From contig CAMIFA010000020.1 in NCBI GenBank assembly GCA_946221495.1, positions 1 through 43,460 of the forward strand: 43,460 nucleotides of DNA, given 5' to 3'. Of the stretch, positions 1-7,754 are shown in pieces. How positions within the stretch are numbered: the stretch's first letter is position 1; each line of letters starts with the position of its first letter. The position numbers were made by a program, and so were the translations under genes. The notes under the pieces were generated by a model. The model was not told where the DNA came from. It saw only the letters and a list, made by a program, of their open reading frames with translations, and did no database searches. This DNA comes from an uncultured cyanobacterium (GTDB lineage Bacteria > Cyanobacteriota > Cyanobacteriia > Cyanobacteriales > Chroococcidiopsidaceae).

Positions 1-1
1 G

Positions 2-97
2 GCTGCTGAACTACGAACTGGCACATGCTTCCTGATTCATGCAGGAGGTCTACTGAACAAGCGCAAAGCTAAACGTGAGAGGATAAAGGTGAGGTAG
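2..97 (+). CDS. possible C-terminal end of an upstream gene (partial)
   Basis: One forward frame is open from the window edge to a TAG at 95-97, giving about 31 residues that end in a strongly basic tail (NKRKAKRERIKVR). No domain can be recognised from so little. A basic C-terminus followed at once by a hairpin fits the end of a gene, but an open frame of this length can arise by chance. The 5' part lies outside the window. Confidence 0.3.
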   Translation, partial: AAELRTGTCFLIHAGGLLNKRKAKRERIKVR

Positions 98-109
98 ATA
101 TCCTCACCT
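87..109. terminator. perfect 8-bp inverted repeat, possible terminator
   Basis: AGGTGAGG (87-94) pairs perfectly with CCTCACCT (102-109) around a 7-nt loop. It overlaps the stop codon of the possible upstream reading frame and lies 67 bases before the next gene. There is no T-run after it, so it may be a terminator, an mRNA-end structure or an operator. Confidence 0.3.
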
Positions 110-157
110 CCTCAGATTGATTAGTCCCTAATCTGTAGTCATTGCAAAAGACGCAGG

Positions 158-185
158 ACTAATAACTAATAACTAATGACTAATG
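158..185 (+). repeat. four tandem heptamers (ACTAATA x2, ACTAATG x2) over a start codon
   Basis: Four exact 7-bp units lie head to tail: ACTAATA, ACTAATA, ACTAATG, ACTAATG. The ATG of the following oxidase gene (176-178) is inside the third unit, so the array supplies both leader and first codons, and no Shine-Dalgarno sequence is visible. Short tandem heptamers of this kind (STRR sequences) are known from cyanobacterial genomes. Confidence 0.75.
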
Positions 186-1366
186 TAGTAATTATTGGCT
201 GTGGTGTAATAGGCGCTGCGATCGCCTACGAACTGAGCCTTGTTCCAGGACTAAAAATCACAGTCTTAGACAAACAACCACCCGCGCAAGGAGCGACAGG
301 AGCAGCTCTTGGTGTATTAATGGGTGTAATTAGCCATAAAGTCAAAGGCAAGGCGTGGGGAATGCGGCAAGCTAGCATTCAACGTTACGAAACTCTAATT
401 CCAGAACTAGAAGCAAGCACGGGTTGTAAAATCCCTTTCAACAAGCAGGGAATACTCATGCTTCTTTCTAGCCAAGATGAGAATACAGAGGAATTGGCAA
501 AATGGGAAAATTTAGTACAAACTCGCTCCTCTCAAGGCTGGCAGCTAGAAATTTGGGATACCGCTCAATTAAAGTCTCGTTGTCCTCAGCTCAATTGTGC
601 GGCTACGGCGGCTATTTATTCTCCTCAAGATAGACAAGTTGAGCCAGCAGCACTTACTTTGGCACTAGTTAAAGCTGCACAGCACAACGGTGTTACTTTC
701 CATTTTGGGGTCATAGTTGAGGGATGCGATTTAAACACTAGAGCAAATCAGGGTTTGCGCTTAAAGACAAGGAAAGCTGAACAATTGCCTTTACTAGAAG
801 CGGATTGGCTAGTAGTGGCAGCAGGACTGGGTTCCTCTCAGTTCTTGACAAATATCCAAAACTGTGAATCTCATTCAAATAATCAAAGTTTAAATTCCTT
901 AGCAGAATCAAACTATTTCAATAACGAGTTATTGCCCCAGGTTGATATTAGACCTGTTTTAGGTCAAGCGATACATTTAAAGCTAAGTGGTACTTTAGGT
1001 AATCCAGATTTTCAACCTGTAATTACTGGTGATGATGTCCACATCGTACCGATAGGTGAGGGAGAATATTGGATTGGGGCGACGGTTGAATTTCCCACAG
1101 ATGAGGGAAGTATTGTGGCAGATCCAGCTCAATTTGCCGCAGTAATGGCAAAGGCGATCGCCTTTTGTCCAGCTTTAGCTCAAGCTACCATAATTAAAAC
1201 TTGGTCAGGTTTACGTCCGCGTCCTCAAAATCGCCCAGCACCGATTATTGAACGTCTACAAAGTAGTAATATTCTTTTATCTACAGGTCACTATCGTAAT
1301 GGTGTTTTACTAGCACCAGCAACGGCTGCAATGATTGTGCAAATGATTGTGCCTGATATTGTTTAA
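176..1366 (+). CDS. FAD-dependent amine/glycine oxidase, ThiO/DAO family
   Basis: This 396-residue protein is a D-amino-acid-oxidase-family flavoenzyme. A GxGxxG dinucleotide-binding motif sits at residues 8-13 after a short first beta strand. The C-terminal part has the SGLRP stretch and the GHYRNGVLLAP signature typical of glycine oxidase ThiO, which binds FAD and the substrate carboxylate. ThiO oxidises glycine to an imine used for the thiazole ring of thiamine. No ThiG domain is fused and no thiamine gene is adjacent, so a related amine or amino-acid oxidase is also possible. No signal peptide is seen, so it should be cytoplasmic. It is followed after 30 bases by an alpha/beta hydrolase on the same strand, probably co-transcribed. 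The start codon lies inside a tandem heptamer array. Confidence 0.85.
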   Translation: MTNVVIIGCGVIGAAIAYELSLVPGLKITVLDKQPPAQGATGAALGVLMGVISHKVKGKAWGMRQASIQRYETLIPELEASTGCKIPFNKQGILMLLSSQDENTEELAKWENLVQTRSSQGWQLEIWDTAQLKSRCPQLNCAATAAIYSPQDRQVEPAALTLALVKAAQHNGVTFHFGVIVEGCDLNTRANQGLRLKTRKAEQLPLLEADWLVVAAGLGSSQFLTNIQNCESHSNNQSLNSLAESNYFNNELLPQVDIRPVLGQAIHLKLSGTLGNPDFQPVITGDDVHIVPIGEGEYWIGATVEFPTDEGSIVADPAQFAAVMAKAIAFCPALAQATIIKTWSGLRPRPQNRPAPIIERLQSSNILLSTGHYRNGVLLAPATAAMIVQMIVPDIV

Positions 1367-1396
1367 ATTTTAAATTTTTAAGTGTAGGGAAGCAGC

Positions 1397-2248
1397 GTGT
1401 CAATTACAGAGCATAAAATTAAAGTCGGCTCTCTAGAATGGTTTTATCGAGTAGCTCAACCGATAGGCAGAACTGAATTGTTACCTGTCTTGTTGCTGCA
1501 CGGTTTGCCATCCCAGAGTTACAGTTGGCGTAATATTATGCCAGCGTTGGCAGAGCAAGGTACAAAAGTAATTGCTCCTGATTGGATCGGTTATGGCTTT
1601 TCCGCGAAACCAGAAAAGCGGGAATTTGCCTACACGCCAGATGCGTTCATTACAGCTTTAGCTGATTTCGTCCAAGCGCTGGAACTCCAAAGATTTTCTC
1701 TAGTTGTTCAAGGTTTTTTAGGTTCAGTTGGTATTCAATATGCCTTACGCCATACCGATCAAATTGCTAGTTTAGTTATTATTAATACACCAATTTCCAC
1801 AACAGCAAAGTTGCCTTGGAAAATGCAACAATTGGGCTTGCCTTTAGCGGGTGATGTTTTTACTCAAGATCCCCTGTTAGTTGATCGGACGCTAGAGGGT
1901 GGTAGCCGTTACCAAATAGCTGATGCAGATTTAGATATTTATCGTCAACCGTTCCTCAAAAGTTCTGCTGCTGGGCGATCGCTAATGACAACTATCCGCA
2001 ATCTCCAATTGCCGCAGTCAATGGCAGAAATAGAATCTGGCTTGCAACAATGGCAACAGCCGACTCTAATTATCTGGGGAATGAAAGATCCTTGGCTACC
2101 TTTGAGTATGGCGCAAACTTCAGCATCAGCCATGCAGGATGCAGAAATAATTCAATTACAGAACGTTGGGCATTATCCACAAGAGCATTACTATGAGACG
2201 ATTTTAGAAGACCTTTTACCTTTTGTGCGTCGTTCAGCTAATGCTTGA
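1397..2248 (+). CDS. alpha/beta-fold hydrolase, nucleophile apparently missing
   Basis: This 283-residue protein has the alpha/beta hydrolase layout seen in haloalkane dehalogenase and epoxide hydrolase relatives: an HG oxyanion motif at 35-36, a PDWIGYGFS segment near 61-69, a late acid in GMKDPWLP (D231) and a GHYPQE histidine (H259). At the nucleophile elbow, where the family has LVVxDWGG or GxSxGG, it reads LVVQGFLGS, placing glycine (G106) where Asp or Ser is expected. It may be non-catalytic or use another residue such as S110. The GTG start at 1397 is supported by AGGGA at 1386-1390. It lies 30 bases after the oxidase gene and converges on the next gene. The substrate is unknown. Confidence 0.85.
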   Translation: MSITEHKIKVGSLEWFYRVAQPIGRTELLPVLLLHGLPSQSYSWRNIMPALAEQGTKVIAPDWIGYGFSAKPEKREFAYTPDAFITALADFVQALELQRFSLVVQGFLGSVGIQYALRHTDQIASLVIINTPISTTAKLPWKMQQLGLPLAGDVFTQDPLLVDRTLEGGSRYQIADADLDIYRQPFLKSSAAGRSLMTTIRNLQLPQSMAEIESGLQQWQQPTLIIWGMKDPWLPLSMAQTSASAMQDAEIIQLQNVGHYPQEHYYETILEDLLPFVRRSANA

Positions 2249-2311
2249 AAAACTCAAACATTTGTGGGTTGAAACTATGTTTAGCTAGTTTTTGCTTAGT
2301 CATTAGTAAGT

Positions 2312-3130
2312 CTACTGTAAAAAATTAAGTAGAATCTTTGCTGTTTCGTCAGAATGACTATGACAGAAAGCATGAGCAGCATCCTTAATTTTTTCTAACT
2401 TTGCTCTAGAAATACCCTTGACTAAGAACTCGCTATTTTCAGGAGGTATTGCTATATCTTTATCTCCAGTTATTACCAATGTGGAGGCTGTAATATCCTG
2501 CAAATGGTTACAAGTATCGTGAGTGAAAAGAGCATTTAGTTGGCGTGCAACAGCATCTGGTTCAGAATAATATTGTTTTGTTTTTTGGGTAGATGTTTCT
2601 AAATCTGAGCGATTGTGATCAATAAACTCTTTAGTAAACAAAAGTTGCCATAATTTCTCGTCTTCATCTTGCGGACTTTGATTCGAGGAAAAGGCTAGTT
2701 CTCGGATAGAGTCGTCGTACACGCTACAATTTCCACCAGCCATTGTACAGCCTAGAATCAACTTATCGACTTTGTTAGCATGATTGAGAGCAAAACGTTG
2801 AGCGATGCCGCTAAAAGCGGCTTGCCCCTTCGGGCTCGCCCCACCCATACTAATGCCAAAAACGTGAGCTTTAGCAATTCCCAATTCATCTAACAACCCG
2901 GATGTATCGTTAGCCATATCAGCTATTGAATATAAATTTGTTACTCTACTACTACGTCCAGAATCCCGATTATCAAATAGAATCACTTGATACTTTTCTG
3001 CTAGCTTTTGCGGTAGTTTTTCTCCCCAATCAAGTAGGCTAAACTTTAACCCCATAATCATTAATAGAGGAGTACCTTTACCAAGGATTTCATAGTAAAT
3101 GTTAATATCACCAATAGAAACGGTAGGCAT
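2312..3130 (-). CDS. alpha/beta-fold hydrolase with in-frame palindromic insertion
   Basis: The 272-residue protein is an alpha/beta hydrolase: oxyanion region around residues 22-28, FDNRDSGRS at 52-60, nucleophile elbow GISMGG at 92-97 (Ser94), a late acid in the ITGDKD segment and a C-terminal DAAHAFCHS histidine. Directly after the elbow, where relatives continue as GISMGGxIAQRFAL, it has 11 extra residues (98-108, ASPKGQAAFSG) encoded exactly by a double-hairpin sequence at 2807-2839. The reading frame stays open. The insertion lies at the start of the helix behind the nucleophile and could impair activity or be tolerated as a loop. The gene converges with the preceding hydrolase; the two share no obvious operon. 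The substrate is unknown. Confidence 0.85.
   Translation of the reverse strand: MPTVSIGDINIYYEILGKGTPLLMIMGLKFSLLDWGEKLPQKLAEKYQVILFDNRDSGRSSRVTNLYSIADMANDTSGLLDELGIAKAHVFGISMGGASPKGQAAFSGIAQRFALNHANKVDKLILGCTMAGGNCSVYDDSIRELAFSSNQSPQDEDEKLWQLLFTKEFIDHNRSDLETSTQKTKQYYSEPDAVARQLNALFTHDTCNHLQDITASTLVITGDKDIAIPPENSEFLVKGISRAKLEKIKDAAHAFCHSHSDETAKILLNFLQ
2807..2839. repeat. 33-nt double-hairpin repeat inserted in a gene
   Basis: Two adjacent hairpins are visible: GCCGCT (2807-2812) with AGCGGC (2816-2821), and GCCC (2824-2827) with GGGC (2832-2835). The block is 33 nt, a multiple of three, and matches exactly the 11 codons by which the host hydrolase exceeds its family pattern. This is the behaviour of a small palindromic mobile repeat that inserts without breaking the frame. 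No second copy was noticed in the window. Confidence 0.6.
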
Positions 3131-3182
3131 AGCAAAGTTCCAAAATTAAGTAACTAGTAAGAAATTCGTTAAATAAAGTTGC

Positions 3183-3402
3183 CTAGATGAGCGCAGTAGC
3201 TAAGAGTTGGAACCAAGATCGTGAATCATGCCAACAATAATTTTCCAGCGATCGCTCCCATTCCTCTGCTACACTATTCATTCAATGCCATCACACCATT
3301 AAAAGTCTTTCTAGGCAGCCATTTTCGCTGATGAGTGCAGATGCTAATAAAGTAAGCACCAAGTGAAGAATCGTATCCTTTAAGGCGAGTAGAATGACAC
3401 TG
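3183..3402 (-). pseudogene. remnant of a REP-associated tyrosine transposase (RAYT, IS200-like)
   Basis: Reading the minus strand from about 3400 gives TRLKGYDSSLGAYFISICTH and then QRKWLPRKTFNGVMALNE before a stop at 3274-3276. This matches the usual N-terminus of Y1-type RAYT transposases (RLKGYDY..GAYFVTICTxxR..., NGxMxLNE). After a frameshift the next segment resumes as VAEEWERSLE (from 3272), also typical of the family, then degrades until a stop at 3183-3185. The part with the catalytic HUH motif and Tyr is absent. It is a short, decayed remnant that cannot be functional. RAYT enzymes mobilise short palindromic repeats, which is relevant to the palindromes found within genes nearby. Confidence 0.65.
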
Positions 3403-3421
3403 ATGTTTGTTTGGTAGAGTT

Positions 3422-3488
3422 ATATTTCATAAATGTAGATTGCTTTTTGTCTACATTTACTAAGATCCCCTGGTTATAAATGAAATAT
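3422..3488. repeat. nested inverted repeats downstream of the DUF1304 gene
   Basis: ATATTTCAT (3422-3430) pairs perfectly with ATGAAATAT (3480-3488), and immediately inside it AAATGTAGA (3431-3439) pairs perfectly with TCTACATTT (3450-3458). Together they form an 18-bp interrupted stem with one asymmetric gap. The structure sits between the stop of the DUF1304 gene (3527) and the transposase remnant. It may be a transcription terminator for the minus-strand block or the end structure of the decayed IS200/RAYT-like element. Confidence 0.5.
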
Positions 3489-3526
3489 GCGATCACTTCG
3501 CAAATAATATCGGCAATTTCTCGCTA

Positions 3527-3904
3527 CTATCCTTTAGGCAACCATAAAAGCAATAAAGCCAATGCTGCGGGTAATGATTGAAGCAGAAATGCGGTGAAGC
3601 GTTTCAGTGTAATACTGCCATAAATACCTGCTACTACAATACAAATTAGAAAGAAACTCAAAGTCCAAGTAGACTCACCCTGAGGAATTTGCGATATAAA
3701 TAATCCCCAAATTAAACCAACTGCCAGAAATCCATTATATAACCCTTGATTATGGGCAAGAATTGCCGCAATCTCTTCTGATGTGAAACCTTTGAGTAAT
3801 TTTTCTTGCACAAAAGGTTTGTCCCACAAAAACATCTGCACTATTAGAAATAGTATGTGGATTAATGCAACAAATCCTATAAAAATTTTGGCAATTGTTT
3901 CCAT
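3527..3904 (-). CDS. DUF1304 family membrane protein
   Basis: This 125-residue, very hydrophobic protein has four predicted membrane helices (about residues 5-27, 55-71, 80-97 and 103-122). The central HNQGLYNGFLA motif at the start of the second helix is characteristic of DUF1304 proteins; length and topology also agree. The biochemical role of the family is not established. An AAGGAG sequence lies about 8 bases before the ATG. It follows the small two-TM gene of the hydrolase island by 106 bases on the same strand, so it may belong to the same transcript, though the family is not specific to that context. Confidence 0.8.
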   Translation of the reverse strand: METIAKIFIGFVALIHILFLIVQMFLWDKPFVQEKLLKGFTSEEIAAILAHNQGLYNGFLAVGLIWGLFISQIPQGESTWTLSFFLICIVVAGIYGSITLKRFTAFLLQSLPAALALLLLWLPKG

Positions 3905-4010
3905 ATGTCTTTTACTCCTTTTAAGATAATCTTCTTTATTTGTGACAATCTTTTTGAGTTTAATTAGCGTAATGCAAAGAAGCTACAAGAACTAGTTAAG
4001 TATCTTTTTA

Positions 4011-4391
4011 CTATGTTTGAGATGAATCTCGAATTGTAACTACTACGTCTCCTATCATCAATTCTGCTTCTGTAAAAGCTTTGGTTAAATCTTGCAGATA
4101 ACTTTCACCTGCATGGAATCGCATTGTTTCTGCTTTTAGATGTCTATGAGCTTGACGAAAACCGTTACCTTTGCGTCCTACATCTGTTGTTTTAATTAGT
4201 GCAACCGATGTGGCGCTTGTAGCAGCAAGAACCTTTGTCCAAAAAGATTTAAGTTCGTCAGTAAAAGTAGCGACTAGTACCGATGATACTATTGAAATCA
4301 CTCCCAAACTTATGTATGTAGAGTGTAATATTACTGCGCCTCGATGCCATCTCTTTAGTTGCTGCTCTATTTCTTCAGGTACTTCTTGCAT
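4011..4391 (-). CDS. small two-TM protein, SLATT-like topology
   Basis: This 126-residue protein has an N-terminal amphipathic stretch (1-18), a first membrane helix at about 19-42, a short polar turn, a second helix at about 51-66, and a C-terminal helical region rich in charged residues (GFRQAHRHLKAE...). The layout resembles SLATT/DUF4231-type two-TM proteins, some of which are pore-forming effectors of bacterial conflict systems, but this is a topological resemblance only. The ATG at 4391 is preferred over an upstream TTG because GGGAG lies 9 bases before it. It ends the seven-gene hydrolase island, 50 bases after the SGNH hydrolase gene. A membrane-permeabilising or anchoring role would fit, but is not shown by the sequence. 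Confidence 0.65.
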   Translation of the reverse strand: MQEVPEEIEQQLKRWHRGAVILHSTYISLGVISIVSSVLVATFTDELKSFWTKVLAATSATSVALIKTTDVGRKGNGFRQAHRHLKAETMRFHAGESYLQDLTKAFTEAELMIGDVVVTIRDSSQT

Positions 4392-4444
4392 CAAGAATTA
4401 CTCCCTGCTTGATTTAAATATTAAACGTTAAAAGCTACAGATTA

Positions 4445-5920
4445 TTAAGAAAATCCGGCAAGAATGTTAAGTAGTTTTCGTAGAGGCGTGCGGTGATAAA
4501 GAAAACCTAACGTATCTTCTAAATGCTCTAAATTTTCTGGCGGGTTCATTAAGAGTTTATCTGACTTTACTATATTGTCCCACCAATTTTTGGGTTGATT
4601 GATAGTAACACCAGCTTGCTTCATTTTTTGCAAAAATTCATGAGCAATTAATCCATAACATACAGGTGTTGGATGAAATCCATCTAATCCAATAAGTCCT
4701 CCTCTAAATCTATTTTCTGAGTTAGCATCGTTAGGATTTAGTCGAATAAACCGCGTATCTATTAAAGGTTTACCTGATGAAGATACTCTATGCGGAACAT
4801 TAGCTCTTAATGCGTCAATTAATTCTTGTGGAAAAGAATAAGTAACTTGTCCGCCTCGGCGACGGAATGCTAATTGATCGAGCTTTTCACACAGATCAAC
4901 GACGTGGAAACCCTCCTGCGTAGCAACCTCTTTAATAGCTTCGTTGTATTGATCGATAACACTATCTATTAAATGAGCTTCTGCACCTACTAAATGAGGA
5001 TATTGTTCAGGATTTTTGCTAAATTCATCATCCCAAATCCAAAAATGAGTATAAAACTCATAGTAACCATCCGCAGTAAGTGCATCTGTTCCTGTTCTTC
5101 CAGGAGTAATCCCGCGACTTACTGGAGGAATCGTAACATGAGGAATAGTTCCGAGAAAAACATTCTTAGCATTTATAGCTTTAATTCGAGGAACAATTCT
5201 TTTAAGCAGTTTGCGGAAGTGTTCTGTTTGCCAAAGATTGCAGCTTCGCTCGTACGCTAGGTTATCAATATCTTGGGGTTTAGACCAATTAATTTTTAAC
5301 TGAACAACCGTACCTAAACAATTATTTGCTCCTAGCCAAAAGAGCAAATTTTCAATTCCACCTTGTGTTTGCTCTATTTCTTTAGCGGCGGTAAACTGTG
5401 AATACCAATTGCATCTACTATCCAACATCGGATTCAATGTTCGTCTTGCAGCACGATACATTGCTAGCTCAGGCAGTTGGTTTAAAATGTTATTTCTATA
5501 TTGTTTCTGCAACACGCGATGGCAAACTGCATCTGTTAGAGTGTCAAAATCTCCTAGCTGAAATCCTAAAACACCTAAATTGTGGTGTAAAGAAACCGTA
5601 CCAGAAGGTTGAGTTCCTTCTCCTCTTTCCCAAAAATCTTCTACGCGATCAAGTAGATTTTGTACTGCTAAAAAGGCAGAAGCAATTTCAAACAAATCAA
5701 TTTTATTTCCAAACTTATCAACTAAAAGTCGTAATAATTGTTCTATGTTTAACGGTAAACCACCTGCGCCTGTGAAATCAGGACGTTTGAATTGATTTAA
5801 ATCTGGATCACCAAGGCAACGAGCAATTAAAGCAGGATAAGCAATTTCTGTACGGAATACACCCCCGCTAGTAACACCGTGAGTCATGCTATCACCGATC
5901 GCAACAAGTGGAACAGGCAT
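4445..5920 (-). CDS. SGNH/GDSL-family hydrolase
   Basis: This 491-residue protein begins with the SGNH block I motif GDSM (residues 9-12, Ser11 as nucleophile). It contains a GANNC segment fitting block III (Asn) and ends with DGFHP, the block V Asp-x-x-His dyad. Family members are esterases or lipases, including O-acetyl-polysaccharide and peptidoglycan esterases. At 491 residues it is longer than the common ~200-residue core, with a large middle insertion. There is no signal peptide. AAGGAG lies 8 bases before the ATG. It starts only 15 bases after the two-TM gene at 5936-6349, which indicates co-transcription. In this neighbourhood deacetylation of cell-wall glycans is a reasonable but untested idea. 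Confidence 0.8.
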   Translation of the reverse strand: MPVPLVAIGDSMTHGVTSGGVFRTEIAYPALIARCLGDPDLNQFKRPDFTGAGGLPLNIEQLLRLLVDKFGNKIDLFEIASAFLAVQNLLDRVEDFWERGEGTQPSGTVSLHHNLGVLGFQLGDFDTLTDAVCHRVLQKQYRNNILNQLPELAMYRAARRTLNPMLDSRCNWYSQFTAAKEIEQTQGGIENLLFWLGANNCLGTVVQLKINWSKPQDIDNLAYERSCNLWQTEHFRKLLKRIVPRIKAINAKNVFLGTIPHVTIPPVSRGITPGRTGTDALTADGYYEFYTHFWIWDDEFSKNPEQYPHLVGAEAHLIDSVIDQYNEAIKEVATQEGFHVVDLCEKLDQLAFRRRGGQVTYSFPQELIDALRANVPHRVSSSGKPLIDTRFIRLNPNDANSENRFRGGLIGLDGFHPTPVCYGLIAHEFLQKMKQAGVTINQPKNWWDNIVKSDKLLMNPPENLEHLEDTLGFLYHRTPLRKLLNILAGFS

Positions 5921-5935
5921 AATTTTTACTCCTTT

Positions 5936-6349
5936 TTAAGGTTTTGTAGTTAGTATTAGTGAAAGTCCAAAAGTTTTAATCTTGATCTTATCGACTGGAT
6001 ATCTCAAAAGTGCGGCTTGTAAAGTGGCAGCAATAGTTGCAGAAACAGGGACTAATATCTTCCAAAGATTATCTTCCTCATCAATCGTAATAAAAATTCC
6101 GAAAATAGTGACTAAACCACTAAATACAATAGCGCCAACCCCAAGATAAAGACCAATTCTTAGACTTTTAGCCTTAAGTTTTGAACGAGAGCCAAGTTCT
6201 TGCTTTAATTGAGTAGATAATTTTTCTACTGCTTTGTTTAGCTCAAGAGTATTAGTGCTATTGGTAGATGATTTTTCTTCATGGTTTTCTGCAACTATCT
6301 TGTTGACTTGCGGCTCACTAGCAAGAGCGTTATTGTTATTGTCCGACAT
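5936..6349 (-). CDS. small two-TM protein in hydrolase island
   Basis: This 137-residue protein has a polar, Asn-rich N-terminus (1-30), a helical charged segment with coiled-coil character (35-62), a first membrane helix at about 64-88, an acidic turn (TIDEEDNLW), a second helix at about 97-115 and a short basic tail. No family is recognised. Size and topology resemble holin-like or anchor proteins, but many unrelated small membrane proteins share them. AGGAG lies 7 bases before the ATG. It sits between the GHL10 glycosidase (69 bases upstream) and the SGNH hydrolase (15 bases downstream), so it is almost certainly in the same operon. Confidence 0.65.
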   Translation of the reverse strand: MSDNNNNALASEPQVNKIVAENHEEKSSTNSTNTLELNKAVEKLSTQLKQELGSRSKLKAKSLRIGLYLGVGAIVFSGLVTIFGIFITIDEEDNLWKILVPVSATIAATLQAALLRYPVDKIKIKTFGLSLILTTKP

Positions 6350-6418
6350 TTTTAACTCCTAGTAAAACTTATAAGTTTGTGTTGAGGGTAACTTATAAGT
6401 ACTCGCTCTTCATCGTTC

Positions 6419-7690
6419 TTAAACAAATTGGTTAATTGATAGCAAATCTGCAAAAGCTTGTTTGCGGATTTTAGGAGTTTCATCTTCAAAGCCTAAATCA
6501 AACAAACTACCAAAAAAGAAGAAAGAAAATCCTGCGAAATCGCGATCGCGTGTTTCTTCAACTTCTGCTTTGATTTTTGCAATAGAAACTCTTTTATCCT
6601 CTGGTCTTTGACCTGTTATAATGCCAATAACAGTGGGAATATGATTCCGAGCATCCTTAACTTCCGGCATTTGTAATTCTTGTTCAAATATCAACGGAGT
6701 TCGGTTATAAACTTGTAAAACTAATTCCTCAGCTAAACCTTCTCGTTCCCAACTATGCCAATCAGCTAAAAATTTTCTAGTAGAAAAGCCTAAAGGATTA
6801 GGAGAAATAGAAATAATACAATCTTCTTTCTTGGCTTTGACCGCAGTAAAAACTTGTCTGAGTAAATTAGTAACTTTATTAATGCGCCATTTTTTCCATA
6901 GAGAAGAATTAGGATTTGAGGTAGGATTTGCTCCTCCAGTTTCGTCACGATATAGTTGTTTAGTAAAATCATCAAATCCCATACTGGCTGGCATTCCAAA
7001 GTGATCGTCAAGCTGTATACCATCAATGTCATACTTTTCTACAACATGAGCAATTAACTCAGTCATAAATTGCTGCACTTCCGGATGGCAAGGATTCAAC
7101 CAACAATTACCATCTTCAATTTTTTCTCCTGTATTTTTACGAGTAATCCATTCAGGTTTATTTTTATCTAAAGGCGAGTTTTCTGGAGTCATCAAACCAT
7201 ATTCAAACCAAGGAATCACTCGAAAATGATGAGTTTTGGCTGCTGTAATAATCTCAGCTAATAAGTCTCGTTCTTTGAATTGATCTGCAACTTTTTTACC
7301 AATAAATTCTTCAGCAACCGGACTAGGATAAAGAGTAAATCCTCGATTCCAAACCACAGGATATATCGTATTAAATCCCAAGTTTTTTAGTTGTTGAAAT
7401 CCGGCTGTAATATTTGCTTCAGAATCCAAAATGTCACTGTCAACGTTCGTTAACCAAACACCGCGTACTTCTTCAATCTGGATATGATCTTCAAAGAAAA
7501 AACCGGATTTTCCTAAAGGAGGAATTTGTTCAGCAAGTTGCACAAAGATATGTCTGCTTTGTTTGAAGTATGACTTGATATGAAATATGCTATTAGCTTC
7601 CACAAAAGCTTTTTGATTAATCAACAAAGTTTCTGATGGTTCTGTTGATTGCTTGAAAAATGTATTTTGAGTAACTCTTAATGTAAGCAT
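6419..7690 (-). CDS. GHL10-type glycoside hydrolase with N-terminal SH3-like module
   Basis: After an N-terminal module of about 75 residues, ending GKSGFFFEDHIQIEE, the protein becomes a glycosyl-hydrolase-like 10 (GHL10) TIM barrel: VRGVWLTNVDSDIL opens the barrel, followed by LKNLGFNTIYPVVWNRG and the active-site strand YDIDGIQLDDHFG with conserved acids. Relatives act on glycans, sometimes on cell-wall polymers. The N-terminal module is shared with the lysozyme-like protein at 8907-10025. The second ATG (7690) is chosen because the sequence from there (MLTLRVTQNTFFK) aligns with that paralogous module (MAILKVINNTVFK); an ATG two codons earlier (7696) is also possible, and no clear Shine-Dalgarno decides it. 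No signal peptide is visible. About 423 residues. Confidence 0.8.
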   Translation of the reverse strand: MLTLRVTQNTFFKQSTEPSETLLINQKAFVEANSIFHIKSYFKQSRHIFVQLAEQIPPLGKSGFFFEDHIQIEEVRGVWLTNVDSDILDSEANITAGFQQLKNLGFNTIYPVVWNRGFTLYPSPVAEEFIGKKVADQFKERDLLAEIITAAKTHHFRVIPWFEYGLMTPENSPLDKNKPEWITRKNTGEKIEDGNCWLNPCHPEVQQFMTELIAHVVEKYDIDGIQLDDHFGMPASMGFDDFTKQLYRDETGGANPTSNPNSSLWKKWRINKVTNLLRQVFTAVKAKKEDCIISISPNPLGFSTRKFLADWHSWEREGLAEELVLQVYNRTPLIFEQELQMPEVKDARNHIPTVIGIITGQRPEDKRVSIAKIKAEVEETRDRDFAGFSFFFFGSLFDLGFEDETPKIRKQAFADLLSINQFV

Positions 7691-7754
7691 ATGCAAAATT
7701 GTTTGGTAATAATCTTTAATTTCAATTCACTTAACTATCAAATATGATTTTCTA

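Noticed and set aside
2..97. Naming the protein for the partial frame at the window edge.
   Set aside because: Only ~31 residues are visible, with no motif to support a name.
4171..4431. Plus-strand frame opposite the small two-TM gene.
   Set aside because: Antisense shadow; the minus-strand frame has a ribosome-binding site and membrane topology.
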